From Aporhodopirellula sallentina SM41 (lineage in GTDB: Bacteria; Planctomycetota; Planctomycetia; Pirellulales; Pirellulaceae): a DNA stretch of 32,715 nt. The stretch spans positions 1 to 32,715 of the forward strand of contig NZ_ANOH01000214.1 in the NCBI RefSeq assembly GCF_000346505.1, written 5' to 3'. The notes beneath the pieces are model-generated. The model was not told the origin of the DNA, made no database searches, and saw only the letters and a program-made list of their open reading frames with translations. Below are positions 16,467-25,167 of this stretch, piece by piece; position 1 is the first letter of the stretch, and every line of letters begins with the position of its first letter. A program made the position numbers and the translations under genes.

Positions 16467-17348
16467 TCAACCTCCCGTCTCGTCGGCAATGCGACGTTGG
16501 CGAGCATGGAAGAAACCGGCCAGAGCGTTCACGCAGTCCTCTCCCACGGCGAGTTCCATCAGGCTGATTCCGCACTGCAGCATTTCTTCCTGGAGGTCTA
16601 CATGGTGCGGGCGATCTTGCTTTCGCGTGCGAGCTAAATCGACATAGCGATGATCACCGGTTTCGGTGTCCTGCATGTGCACCAACTCGGTGATCGATTC
16701 TGTGGAAACCGGTGGCTCGAGAATGTTCACTGCATTGACGTCGTGACGTCCGGCGAGTGCTCGCAGTTCTTCGAGATAGTCGGGTGCCAGGAAATCAGAA
16801 AGAACGAAAACAACGGAATGCTTACGTGCCATGTGGCCGAACCGTCCGAGCACGGTCTCGAAATGGGTGGTGCGCCCCTTTGGTTCAAAATTCAACAACG
16901 TATCCATGATCCGCAAAGCATGGCGTCGCCCCTTCCCCGGCGGGATCACCAACTCGACACGATCGGAAAACAAAATCAGTCCAACCCGGTCGTTGTTGCG
17001 GATCGCCGCCATCGTCAGCAAAGAAGCCAACTCGACCATCGTCGCCCGCTTTCGTCCATCAGGAGACTCCACGATCGACGCCGACACGTCGACCAAAAGG
17101 TACAGAAACTGTTCGCGTTGTTCGATGTACCTCTTGATATGTGGCTCACCGGTGCGGGCGGTGACTTTCCAGTCCATGGACCGCACGTCGTCGCCTGGTT
17201 GGTAACGGCGAACGTCTTCGAACTCGATTCCCTGACCGCGGAAGATCGAACGGTACTCTCCGGCCAACAAGTGCTCGACCGGGCGTCGGCATTGCAGTTC
17301 TAAGAGCGAAAGCCTGGAATCGGATTCAGCAACAGACTCCGTAATCAT
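16467..17348 (-). CDS. DUF58 domain protein (VWA-like), MoxR partner
   Basis: A 293-residue soluble protein with the DUF58 signature GQGIEFEDVRRYQPGDDVRSMDWKVTARTGEP split over residues 39-69, then IKRYIEQREQFLYLLVDVSAS (71-91). The last five residues are a VWA-type metal site. Later strands VGLILFSDRVELVIPP and SVVFVLSDFLAP complete the fold. DUF58 proteins are nearly always next to MoxR, as here. They are thought to be its substrate or adaptor. The start overlaps the MoxR stop by four bases (ATGA), and the small BatD-like gene follows with a two-base gap. Confidence 0.87.
   Translation of the reverse strand: MITESVAESDSRLSLLELQCRRPVEHLLAGEYRSIFRGQGIEFEDVRRYQPGDDVRSMDWKVTARTGEPHIKRYIEQREQFLYLLVDVSASIVESPDGRKRATMVELASLLTMAAIRNNDRVGLILFSDRVELVIPPGKGRRHALRIMDTLLNFEPKGRTTHFETVLGRFGHMARKHSVVFVLSDFLAPDYLEELRALAGRHDVNAVNILEPPVSTESITELVHMQDTETGDHRYVDLARTRKQDRPHHVDLQEEMLQCGISLMELAVGEDCVNALAGFFHARQRRIADETGG
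16471..16475 (-). promoter_or_regulatory. Ribosome binding site deciding a GTG start
   Basis: On the minus strand GGAGG is followed by TTGAGC and GTG. This is the best Shine-Dalgarno match in the operon. It lies across the stop codon of the DUF58 gene and fixes the start of the small BatD-like gene at 16464. Confidence 0.7.
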
Positions 17349-18307
17349 GACTCAACCACTGGCACCGCGTCGAGCATTTGATCGAGCAGATCATCCGACG
17401 TCACCGAGTCGGCTTCGGCGCGGTACGTGATCGCCAAACGATGACGAAGCACATCGTGCGCGATGTCTTTGACGTCTTGGGGAACCGTGTAGTCGCGTCC
17501 ACTCATCATGGCGTGACCACGAGCAGCGAGCGACAGATAGATCGATGCACGGGGGGACGCACCGAAACGCACGTACCGATCGATATCCAAATTGTAGTTT
17601 GCCGGATGCCGGGTACAGTCAACTAAACGAATGATGTATTTCTGCACCTTCTCATCAAGAAACGTCCCATCGAGAACAGCACGCATTTGGGTTAGCTCTT
17701 CGATCGACAAGACAGGATGGATATCGATCTTGGCTTCCGTCTTCGCCATCCGCTGCATGATGACGAGTTCATCATCCATCGAGGGGTACCCGACTTTGAG
17801 TTTGAACATAAACCGATCGACCTGAGCTTCCGGCAGGGCGTAAGTCCCTTCCTGTTCGATCGGGTTTTGTGTTGCGAGCACGAGGAAGGGCGACGGAAGA
17901 TCGAAAGTTTCTTTGCCGAGGGTAACCTGCTTTTCCTGCATCGCTTCGAGCAACGCAGACTGCACCTTCGCGGGAGCACGGTTGATTTCGTCGGCCAACA
18001 AGAGGTTCGCGAAAACCGGCCCCTTCTCAGGGGTAAACGTGTGGTTCCTCGGGTCGTAAACCAACGTTCCGGTCAAATCGCCCGGCAGCAAATCGGGTGT
18101 GAATTGAATCCGGCTGAACTGAGCCTGCACCGCACTGGCGAGACAATTCACCGTCAGGGTCTTCGCGATTCCCGGCACCCCCTCCAACAACACATGCCCG
18201 TTGCACAGCATCGCCAGCAATAAACGGTCAACCAAATTCTGCTGTCCGACGACATATCGGGATACTTCGGTCCTAATCTGATCCAGTTTTGTGCTGGAAT
18301 CAATCAT
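17345..18307 (-). CDS. MoxR-family AAA+ ATPase
   Basis: About 320 residues with all MoxR landmarks: Walker A GVPGIAKT (43-50), Walker B LLLADEINRAP (102-112), sensor 1 LATQNPIEQEGTY, the arginine-finger region LPEAQVDRF, and the C-terminal lid with RFGASPRASIYL. MoxR ATPases act as chaperone-like remodelers for VWA partner proteins. First gene of a six-gene minus-strand operon. ATG 18307 was chosen because homologous MoxR proteins begin right before 'STKLDQIR'. An in-frame ATG at 18352 adds 15 residues. Neither start has a Shine-Dalgarno match. Confidence 0.9.
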   Translation of the reverse strand: MIDSSTKLDQIRTEVSRYVVGQQNLVDRLLLAMLCNGHVLLEGVPGIAKTLTVNCLASAVQAQFSRIQFTPDLLPGDLTGTLVYDPRNHTFTPEKGPVFANLLLADEINRAPAKVQSALLEAMQEKQVTLGKETFDLPSPFLVLATQNPIEQEGTYALPEAQVDRFMFKLKVGYPSMDDELVIMQRMAKTEAKIDIHPVLSIEELTQMRAVLDGTFLDEKVQKYIIRLVDCTRHPANYNLDIDRYVRFGASPRASIYLSLAARGHAMMSGRDYTVPQDVKDIAHDVLRHRLAITYRAEADSVTSDDLLDQMLDAVPVVES

Positions 18308-18638
18308 GTGTGTCGCCAGTCGGTAATAAGAAGGCAGGATTGCTGTTGGCATCGAGCGGGGCCGCCCGACCAGCAGAATTGTAATTGAACGCGTTTTGCA
18401 ATCGATTGTTATACGAGCCGATGGACTCGAGGTCGACGCGGTCCAATCAACCTTGGAATTGTTGCGACAAAACGGCCGCGTTCCAATCGGGCGTTACTGT
18501 TTCGCGAGGTCAATCCGGAGCCATACGTGCCGCCGCAGGAGTCGCTAAGCTGATCACTGCGGGCGGCAACCGAGACCCCCGTTTTCCTCGCAACGCCCCG
18601 ATGTTGACACAATCTCCTCGCTCATGGAATGCGATCTG
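18308..18638. promoter_or_regulatory. Divergent promoter region between MoxR operon and sulfatase
   Basis: About 330 bases between two divergent genes must hold both promoters. I found no convincing -35/-10 pair, sigma-54 site or long palindrome by eye, and no coding frame with recognisable content. Confidence 0.35.
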
Positions 18639-20138
18639 ATGAAGCTCGTTGCCAATTTCGTTCGAATAATCGCCTTCGGTTTCGTACTTTTCCAAGCGAT
18701 GGGTAGCGGGACATTGGCGGAATCGGCACCGCGTCCCAACATCGTGCTGGTGATGGCGGACGATTTAGGTTGGGGGCAAACCGGATACTACGGGCATCCC
18801 ATTCTCCAGACGCCCAACCTCGACGCGATGGCGGCTCGCGGTTTACGGTTGGATAGGTTTTACGCCGCCGGTCCGGTCTGTTCGCCGACGCGTGCGAGTG
18901 TCTTGACCGGACGCACCCACAACCGCACCGGTGTGCTTTCCCACGGATACGCACTCCATCGACAAGAACGATCGCTCGCCTCAGCGATGCAGGCGGCAGG
19001 CTATGCGACAAGTCATTTTGGCAAATGGCATCTCAACGGTGTCCGAGGTCCGGGTGTGCCGGTTCTCGCCTCCGATCCCTACCACCCGGGGCGTTTCGGT
19101 TTCGATCATTGGCTGACCGTCACCAACTTCTTCGACATGAATCCGATCATGAGCCGGATGGGTGAATTTGAAGAGTTCCATGGCGATTCGTCCGAGATCA
19201 TCGTCGGTGAAGCACTCAAGCACATCAGCCAATCGGTCAGCGAAGGGCGCCCCTTCTTTACTGTCATTTGGTACGGCTCGCCGCACAGCCCTTGGGAAGC
19301 ATTCCCCTACGATCAAGTTGCAGGAGAAAAAGACAGATCGGCACACCATCACGGAGAGATTGTCGCGATGGACCGAAGCATTGGCGCACTCCGTGAAGGC
19401 CTGCGAGAATTTGGAGTAGAACACGACACGCTGGTTTGGTTCTGCAGCGACAACGGCGGACTCCCGGGCGTCGGACACGACTCCGTAGGCGGACTTCGCG
19501 GTAACAAGGGCAGCATTTGGGAGGGAGGCATCCGCGTCCCCGCTATCATTGAATGGCCCGCGAGAGTCAGGCACCGTGTCACCTCGTTCCCCGCATCGAC
19601 GATGGACATCTTCCCAACGCTCGTCGACCTGCTGCAGTTGCCCGAAGAACTCATGCTGCCTCAACGCGATGGCATCAGCCTCAAACCACTGCTCGACCAT
19701 GAACTCGACCATGAACTCGACCATGAAGTGGAACGTCGCGGTAAACCGATCCCTTTTCACTTCCAACGCAAAGCGGCACTGATCGACAACGACTTAAAAA
19801 TCGTGCAAGAAAAAGTCGGGTCCGGTAGGTACCTGCTATTCGATCTCAAGGCAGACAAAACCGAGTCGAACGATTTGTTTGCGTCTCGCCCAGACAAAGC
19901 GAAACGAATGGCGGTCCAACTCGACCAAATGATTGCGTCGATCGAAGCCAGTCAAAAAGGCGCCGACTATGCCGAAAAGAAAGTAACGCGTGAAGGCCCG
20001 CATGGTCGCTTCTGGACGGACATTCCGGAGTACCAACCATTCCTCGATGAATGGTCAAAACGTCCAGAATATGCGGGCCAAATCTGGAAAAAGCGACGCG
20101 CCGCCTCGAAATCCACCACAAACCCAACATCTAATTAA
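18639..20138 (+). CDS. Secreted type I sulfatase (formylglycine-dependent)
   Basis: About 499 residues of the alkaline-phosphatase/sulfatase superfamily. A signal peptide ([19 protein letters not shown]..., cut near LAES) precedes [15 protein letters not shown], which holds the metal-binding Asp pair. The active-site motif is C-S-P-T-R (about 81-85), where Cys is converted to formylglycine, in context [32 protein letters not shown] (metal Asp/Asn) and [16 protein letters not shown] follow. Family members hydrolyse sulfate esters, in planctomycetes mainly on algal polysaccharides. The substrate cannot be told from sequence. A triplicated 12-bp unit adds [12 protein letters not shown] near residue 356. 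ATG 18639 has GGA upstream and a cleaner signal peptide than in-frame ATG 18624. Confidence 0.9.
   Translation: MKLVANFVRIIAFGFVLFQAMGSGTLAESAPRPNIVLVMADDLGWGQTGYYGHPILQTPNLDAMAARGLRLDRFYAAGPVCSPTRASVLTGRTHNRTGVLSHGYALHRQERSLASAMQAAGYATSHFGKWHLNGVRGPGVPVLASDPYHPGRFGFDHWLTVTNFFDMNPIMSRMGEFEEFHGDSSEIIVGEALKHISQSVSEGRPFFTVIWYGSPHSPWEAFPYDQVAGEKDRSAHHHGEIVAMDRSIGALREGLREFGVEHDTLVWFCSDNGGLPGVGHDSVGGLRGNKGSIWEGGIRVPAIIEWPARVRHRVTSFPASTMDIFPTLVDLLQLPEELMLPQRDGISLKPLLDHELDHELDHEVERRGKPIPFHFQRKAALIDNDLKIVQEKVGSGRYLLFDLKADKTESNDLFASRPDKAKRMAVQLDQMIASIEASQKGADYAEKKVTREGPHGRFWTDIPEYQPFLDEWSKRPEYAGQIWKKRRAASKSTTNPTSN
19692..19727 (+). repeat. In-frame 12-bp tandem repeat, three perfect copies
   Basis: CTCGACCATGAA occurs three times in direct succession inside the sulfatase gene, encoding (Leu-Asp-His-Glu)x3. 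Copy number changes would keep the reading frame, so this is a candidate length-variable surface loop. Confidence 0.9.
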
Positions 20139-20607
20139 TCGGCCCAAACACCGAGGCTTCGAAAACCGGATGCGGCGACCGGCCCCAATCGCTGAAACGT
20201 CATTGGACGAGCGTTACTTGCCATATTCTTCCATGATTCAGCGTAACGAATCCGTCTTTTCTGACATGTTCTTACAGCGGATTGTTGACAAACGCGACGC
20301 TGCATCATGGCCCTCAATTCGACCGACCGTAGCCCTCCTTCCCCGACGCATGCCTTCCTCGCATTTAATAAACGAGATGTCGACACGTACGGTGTTGACA
20401 CTTCTTGGTTAGGCAATGCATTGGGCACATGTGTCTCTTGTTCGACGCACGCTCTCCCGATGGCAAAGCTAGAGGAAACGCGTGCATCGTCGCCGAATCG
20501 AATAGCTTGATGCTACCGACGTGGCGTGGTTCCCCGCCGCAGATACGAATCCCCTTGATATAGATTCCCTTGACGTGAATTCCCTGTCCCCTTTTGAGAG
20601 TTGATCG
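20139..20607. other. 469-bp intergenic region between sulfatase and oxidoreductase
   Basis: No coding frame with recognisable content and no strong hairpin were found. Near its right end (about 20540-20597) three loosely repeated pieces of the type 'attcccttga' occur at about 15-base spacing: ATCCCCTTGATATAG, ATTCCCTTGACGTGA and ATTCCCTGTCCCCTT. Their position just before the oxidoreductase start makes a regulatory role possible but unproven. Confidence 0.35.
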
Positions 20608-22086
20608 ATGCCCGAGTGTTCGTCCCCCGCCAATCGTAGAAAATTCATAAAACAATCGGCAGGCACCGCCGCGGTGGTGTCGTCGCTGGGACTCGCTGCC
20701 CAACGCGCCGAAGCTGCCGCAGGCTCCAATGAACGGATGAGAATCGGGTTTATCGGCCCTGGCGGCAGAGGTTTCCATGCGCACGTGAAATCGTTGTGCG
20801 CCCTGCACGCCTCGGGAAGAAAGATCGACTTGGTTGGCGTCGCGGAGGTTTACAAAACCCAGCGAGATCGCGTTGCCGATTACATCAAAGAGAACACCGG
20901 AACCGAACCGGGACGGTATGTCGATTACCGAGACATGATCGAGAAAGAAAACCTCGACGCGGTCTGCATCGGCACACCCGACCACTGGCACCACAAACAA
21001 ACCGTCGACGCGTTGAAAGCCGGGCTGAACGTCTATTGTGAAAAACCAATGACAAAGACGGTGGAAGAAGCCTTCAGTGTCGAGAAGCACTGGAAGGAAA
21101 GCGGCAAGGTGATGCAGGTCGGCGTGCAGTCGACCAGCCTTCCTGTCTGGGACGAAGTTCGTGAATTGCTGCAAGAAGGAAAACTCGGCAAAGTCCTGGG
21201 CTTCCAAACCGAGTACTTCCGCAACAGTAACGTCGGACAGTGGCGGTATTACAAACTCGAAAAAGGCATGACCCCCGACACAATCGACTGGAAACGCTGG
21301 CTCGGCAGTGACGAAGGTCTTTCGCCTGAGCAGCCGTTCGATCGCGAAGTCTATCGCCAGTGGCGACGGTTCTGGCCATTCGGCAGCGGGATGTTCACCG
21401 ACTTGTTTGTTCACCGCACGACTTCGATGCTCAAAGCAACCGGACTGCGTCTGCCCGGACGGGTCACCGGTGCCGGCGGAATTTTCCTGGAGTATGACGG
21501 TCGTGATGTCCCCGACGTTGCCACCGTGGTGGCGGACTTCAACGAAGGCGTGCAAGGCTTGGTCACCGCGACCATGTGCAACCAAGAATCACGCGTCAAT
21601 CAATTGATCCGTGGCCACTTTGGCACCTTTGCGTTCGGCAACGGCGAACAGTTCGACGGGTTTGATTTCATCCCAGAACGCGGTCCGGTCACGCACGTTC
21701 GACAGGCACCGGAACGCATTTCAACCAAGCCCGTCGAAAACACCACGCTCGCACACTTCGCGAACTGGTTGGATGCGTGTGAACTCGGCGATCCGATGAA
21801 ATGCAACAACCCACCGGACCTCGGTGCGGCCGCGATGGCGGTGGTGAACCTCGGCGCGCAGAGCTATCGAAAGGGGAAGGTCTATTTCCTCGACGCAGAC
21901 GAACGCGAAATCACAACAGACGACCCGGGATGGTCCAAACGTTGGGAACAACTATCCGCGTCACGTGGCGAACCCAATCACATCCCCGGTTGGAAAGCCG
22001 GCGATTATGGGAGCAAACTGACCGACCCGACCTACATGAATCTGGCCGGTCCGTGGACCAACGGATCAGACCCGGCGGATTCATAG
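20608..22086 (+). CDS. Tat-exported Gfo/Idh/MocA family oxidoreductase
   Basis: A 492-residue protein with a twin-arginine signal (NRRKFIKQSAGTAAVVSSLG, then AQRAEAAAG). A Rossmann NAD(P)-binding domain follows: MRIGFIGPGGRGFHAHV (dinucleotide loop GPGGRG), then DAVCIGTPDHWHHKQTVDAL and the family motif CEKPMT near residues 144-149. The C-terminal beta-sheet domain follows with GMFTDLFVHRTTSML and a substrate-side His. These enzymes oxidise or reduce sugars and inositols, and exported versions are abundant in planctomycetes. The sugar is unknown. GAGAG lies seven bases before the ATG. It follows the sulfatase on the same strand but is separated by 469 bp, so it is probably its own transcription unit. 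Confidence 0.9.
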   Translation: MPECSSPANRRKFIKQSAGTAAVVSSLGLAAQRAEAAAGSNERMRIGFIGPGGRGFHAHVKSLCALHASGRKIDLVGVAEVYKTQRDRVADYIKENTGTEPGRYVDYRDMIEKENLDAVCIGTPDHWHHKQTVDALKAGLNVYCEKPMTKTVEEAFSVEKHWKESGKVMQVGVQSTSLPVWDEVRELLQEGKLGKVLGFQTEYFRNSNVGQWRYYKLEKGMTPDTIDWKRWLGSDEGLSPEQPFDREVYRQWRRFWPFGSGMFTDLFVHRTTSMLKATGLRLPGRVTGAGGIFLEYDGRDVPDVATVVADFNEGVQGLVTATMCNQESRVNQLIRGHFGTFAFGNGEQFDGFDFIPERGPVTHVRQAPERISTKPVENTTLAHFANWLDACELGDPMKCNNPPDLGAAAMAVVNLGAQSYRKGKVYFLDADEREITTDDPGWSKRWEQLSASRGEPNHIPGWKAGDYGSKLTDPTYMNLAGPWTNGSDPADS

Positions 22087-22125
22087 GCACGATCGATCGA
22101 GCCGACAACCGTACCGAAAGTTGCC

Positions 22126-22146
22126 CTCGCGTCCCTGCGACGCGAG
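22126..22146. terminator. Hairpin between convergent genes
   Basis: CTCGCGTC (22126-22133), a five-base loop, and GACGCGAG (22139-22146) form a perfect eight-base GC-rich stem 40 bases after the oxidoreductase stop. There is no T tract, so this is a terminator-like structure rather than a textbook one. Confidence 0.45.
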
Positions 22147-22217
22147 CGTTCGCTGCGGTTGTTCGCTAAGGGCGTCTGGTACGAGCGCTAAGTGAGTGCT
22201 CAGCAAGTTGCATGCCC

Positions 22218-22245
22218 GCGATTGGCTCAGCCGGCGATTGGCTCA
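22218..22245. repeat. Short direct repeat, two copies of GCGATTGGCTCA
   Basis: GCGATTGGCTCA occurs at 22218-22229 and again at 22234-22245 (16-base period) in the gap between convergent genes. The role is unknown; it may be a simple tandem duplication. Confidence 0.6.
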
Positions 22246-22270
22246 TCACCGCGCGTGAACCTCACGCGAA

Positions 22271-22684
22271 CTAAAATCGAGGCCGGTTCAGAATCTCGCG
22301 GATCAGGAAGGCCTGCCTCATTCCATCAGGGCGACGCATCATCGCCTTGATCTCATTGGCTGTGCTGCTCGTGTTGGACCGCGATCGCTCAGAGTTATAT
22401 CGAGTGTCACTCGATGAATCGCGGTGATCTGCCTGGCTGCGCGACGGTTTCCCGCCTCCGTCCTCGAGGATTTCGATGCCGATGATCGGCTCGTCGCCTT
22501 CATCATCGTCATAGTCGACGTGGATGGCGTCGACGTGTCGTTCGCTGCGTGAATCGGTGTACTGCCGCGGTCGCGAACGCTGCTCTTGTTCCGCGATGCG
22601 TTGCGCTTCGGCGCGCTGTTCGAGAGACCGTTGTTGACGGATTTCCGCTGCGCGTCGGAGGAATTCTTCGAGGTCGTTTGGCAT
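22271..22684 (-). CDS. Small acidic/coiled-coil hypothetical protein linked to floA
   Basis: A 137-residue cytoplasmic protein of no named family. Residues 1-45 form a charged helix (LEEFLRRAAEIRQQRSLEQRAEAQ). An acidic strand-like part follows (HVDYDDDEGDEPIIGIEILED), then a Ser/Arg-rich linker, and a C-terminal helix MRRPDGMRQAFLIREILNRP that looks conserved-like. No signal peptide or membrane segment. It starts 23 bases behind the flotillin-like gene and is probably cotranscribed with it. A role with the flotillin is possible from position only. Confidence 0.65.
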   Translation of the reverse strand: MPNDLEEFLRRAAEIRQQRSLEQRAEAQRIAEQEQRSRPRQYTDSRSERHVDAIHVDYDDDEGDEPIIGIEILEDGGGKPSRSQADHRDSSSDTRYNSERSRSNTSSTANEIKAMMRRPDGMRQAFLIREILNRPRF

Positions 22685-22707
22685 CGCGAGAAGGCTCCCC
22701 TAACGGA

Positions 22708-23792
22708 TTAATGATGGGCGTTGATGCTGGCCGATTCGGGGCGTTCCCCGGACAGTGAACGACGCATCTCGGTATCCGCGATCACGTTCTGCATGCGGTA
22801 ATAATCCATGATCATCAACTGCCCGTTGCGAAACGCGTCGGCCATCGCTCGCGGGACCGCGGCCTCGGCCTCGACGACTTCGGCGCGGCTTTGTTCGATA
22901 TTGGCTTGCATCTCCTGTTCTTCCGCGACCGCAGCGGCTCGTTTGCTTTCGGCGTTCGCACGAGCAACGGCGGTATCCGCTTCGGCTTGATCGGCCTGCA
23001 AACGTGCACCGATGTTGGCACCGACGTCAATGTCCGCGATGTCGATCGAAACGATTTCGAACGCGGTTTGCGAGTCGAGCTTCTTCGCGAGCACTGCTTT
23101 ACTGATCACATCGGGGTTTTCGAGCACCGCTTTGTGGTTGTCCGCGCTCCCGATCGCACTCACGATCCCCTCGCCAACACGGGCGATAATCGTGTCTTCG
23201 GTGGCACCACCGATCAACTGTTGCAGGTTCGCCCGGACCGTCACCCGAGCTTTCACCTTGAGCTGGATCCCATCTTTCGCCACCGCATCGAGCGACGGTT
23301 TGGCGGCGCCGCGTGGCGGGCAATCGATGACTTTTGGATAAACGCTCGTTTGGACCGATTCCAACACATCACGACCGGCCAAATCAATCGCCGTGGCTTC
23401 GCGAAACGTTAATGAAATCGTCTTGGCCTTCTTGGCTGCGATCAGGGCACGAATGACTTGCTGGACGTTGCCGCCGGCGAGGTAGTGGGCTTCCAACGCG
23501 CCGCCGGTCAGGTCCGGATCGTCGAGGCCGGCCTGCGTCGCCATGATCTTACTCCGCACGATCGCGCGGGTGTTCACCTTTCGAAACGTCATCGCGATCA
23601 GGTTGGAGAACCCAATATTCGACTTCGTCAAAACGGACTGAATCCACAGTCCGAAATAGCTGGCGAAGACGAAAAAATCACGACGATGGCTACGAAAATC
23701 ACCAACGCGCCGATCAAAGCAGCCAGATTCGTGTTGGAAATCGCCGCCAACAGACTCGGGGTCGCGCCCCGAAATTCTTGAAGCAAGTTCAT
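22708..23792 (-). CDS. floA: FloA-like flotillin (SPFH protein) with an apparent one-base frameshift
   Basis: The intact frame 22708-23631 matches bacterial FloA (YqfA) nearly end to end: [83 protein letters not shown] and the Ala/Glu-rich coiled coil. It lacks the membrane anchor. Another minus frame from ATG 23790-23792 supplies it (MNLLQEFRG..., then [12 protein letters not shown]). The two join if one base is added to the A6 run at 23672-23677, giving [24 protein letters not shown]. The full protein would be about 361 residues, versus about 330 in Bacillus. FloA forms membrane rafts or scaffolds. The break may be a sequencing error, a real mutation or slippage. An upstream NfeD partner is not seen here. 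Confidence 0.82.
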
Positions 23793-24100
23793 GTGGTAGT
23801 ATCAGTCAAATTCTCGAGAGAGGGTCTGGACGACAGCTAGCCGACAATCCGGCAAATCAGTCGATGGCTCATTGTAGCACTGCGAGCCAGGTCGGTGGGT
23901 TTGATTTGTCACGATCTCATCCGCGAAGGCCTGCTGTCTCACTATGGTAGGAAGGCGAGTTCAGCTAAACTGGGTGCACATCCAGTCATGTCAATCGACG
24001 GGCGTCCGCAGACCGCGATGCCTGTCCGGTGAGAGCCGCCTTTCCGGTGGAGGCATTGCTCGCCCGTATCTGTCGACTTTTCTTCTAGAACCTTTCCGCG
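23793..24100. promoter_or_regulatory. Divergent intergenic region between floA and the DAC-domain gene
   Basis: About 308 bases separate two divergent starts. No coding frame with family resemblance was found, and no palindrome or promoter pair stands out. Confidence 0.3.
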
Positions 24101-25045
24101 ATGGCAACACAGAGACTCACGAAACACAACGCCGCGATGATCCGCGCAGGCGTTTCGTTGTTGACCGATCGAGGGGCCGACGCTTTGTTGCTGTTGCTCG
24201 ACGGCGGTACCGATTGGAAACGGGTTTCCGAACTTTCCGGCGCGGAAAACAACACAGTCATCATTGCGGTGGACACCCTCGAGGATCTCGACGGGGCGGC
24301 CGAAGCGGGACTTCGGCCACTCGCGTTGAACAAAGAAAAGGCACCCCTGCTCGAGCGATTGCAGGAAGCACTGCTCGAAGCCGCCGCCGACGAGATGATC
24401 CGCACCAACGGGGAAGTGGTCGCCGTTTACAGCGGATTCCAACAGGGACGCCTGGACTCGATCAGCCACCTGCAACTCGATGAACGGATGCGAAGGTTCA
24501 CCGTTCGTGACCTGCAAACGCTCGAAAGCAGCGTGCCGCTGAAGACCATCAAAGCGGTCGTTGACCTGGCGTCGCAGATCGGCCGCGAAGGCCGGGAAGG
24601 TAAGGCCGTCGGAACCATGTTCGTCGTTGGTGACACACGAAAAGTCCTCGAGCACGCCAACGACAGCGGAGTGGATCCGTTTCGCGGGTACAACAAGAAG
24701 CACCGCAACCTGCTCGACCCCAAGGTTCAAGAGGATGCAAAGGAAGTCGCCCAGCTCGACGGTGCGTTCGTCGTCACGAGCGAAGGCGTCATCGAACGCA
24801 GTCGCCAGATGCTCGAGGTATCGCACGAAGACCTCAAAATGACCAAGGGACTCGGGTCGCGACATTGGGCCGCAGCCGCGATCACTCGCAAGACGAAGGC
24901 CGTCTCGGTCGTCGTCAGCCAATCCACCGGGACCGTCCGCTTGTACCAAAATGGCTTTCTAATCCTGCAAATCGTGCCGATGGACAAGGCCGTCAAATGG
25001 CAGGAATTCGCTTTCGAACCGCCGCCGCAAACCCCCGAGGACTGA
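24101..25045 (+). CDS. Probable diadenylate cyclase (DAC/DisA_N domain; DacZ-like architecture)
   Basis: A 314-residue soluble protein. The C-terminal ~150 residues read as a DAC domain: VGTMFVVGDTRKVLE (170-184), PFRGYNKKHRNLLDP (193-207), the DGA motif at 220-222 (QLDGAFVVT), the RH motif at 254-255 (GLGSRHWAAAAIT), and VVSQSTGTVRLY (271-282). DAC enzymes join two ATP to make cyclic di-AMP. The second Arg of the usual R-H-R is Trp256 here. The N-terminal ~100 residues (RAGVSLLTDRGADALLLLLDGG, NTVIIAVDTLEDL) resemble the pyruvate-kinase C-terminal-like domain that precedes DAC in archaeal DacZ. That comparison is from memory of the family, not alignment. No membrane segment. A terminator follows. 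Confidence 0.68.
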   Translation: MATQRLTKHNAAMIRAGVSLLTDRGADALLLLLDGGTDWKRVSELSGAENNTVIIAVDTLEDLDGAAEAGLRPLALNKEKAPLLERLQEALLEAAADEMIRTNGEVVAVYSGFQQGRLDSISHLQLDERMRRFTVRDLQTLESSVPLKTIKAVVDLASQIGREGREGKAVGTMFVVGDTRKVLEHANDSGVDPFRGYNKKHRNLLDPKVQEDAKEVAQLDGAFVVTSEGVIERSRQMLEVSHEDLKMTKGLGSRHWAAAAITRKTKAVSVVVSQSTGTVRLYQNGFLILQIVPMDKAVKWQEFAFEPPPQTPED

Positions 25046-25108
25046 TCGTCTCACCGGGGCATCCGGTCGTTCGCGCCTTGGCCCGGATTTGTTAGCTTCA
25101 TCAGGCAC

Positions 25109-25140
25109 GGAGGAACCCCACGTCGGGGCTCCCGCTTTTT
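25109..25140 (+). terminator. Rho-independent terminator after the DAC-domain gene
   Basis: GGAG-(GAA)-CCCC (25109-25119) pairs with GGGG-CTCC (25125-25132) around a five-base loop, followed by CGC and five T (25136-25140). It lies 63 bases after the DAC stop and just before fumarase. Confidence 0.65.
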
Positions 25141-25167
25141 GCAGCCAACCAATCCGAATCACTCATC

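Noticed and set aside
15657-16637. 326-codon plus-strand frame
   Set aside because: It is opposite two coupled operon genes, with an Arg/Ser-rich translation and no domain.
20365-21585. 406-codon minus-strand frame
   Set aside because: It lies opposite the well-supported Gfo/Idh/MocA gene and its translation resembles no family. It is a shadow frame of GC-biased coding DNA.
23942-24949. 335-codon minus-strand frame
   Set aside because: It is antisense to the DAC-domain gene, whose plus-strand frame carries recognisable motifs. This frame has none.
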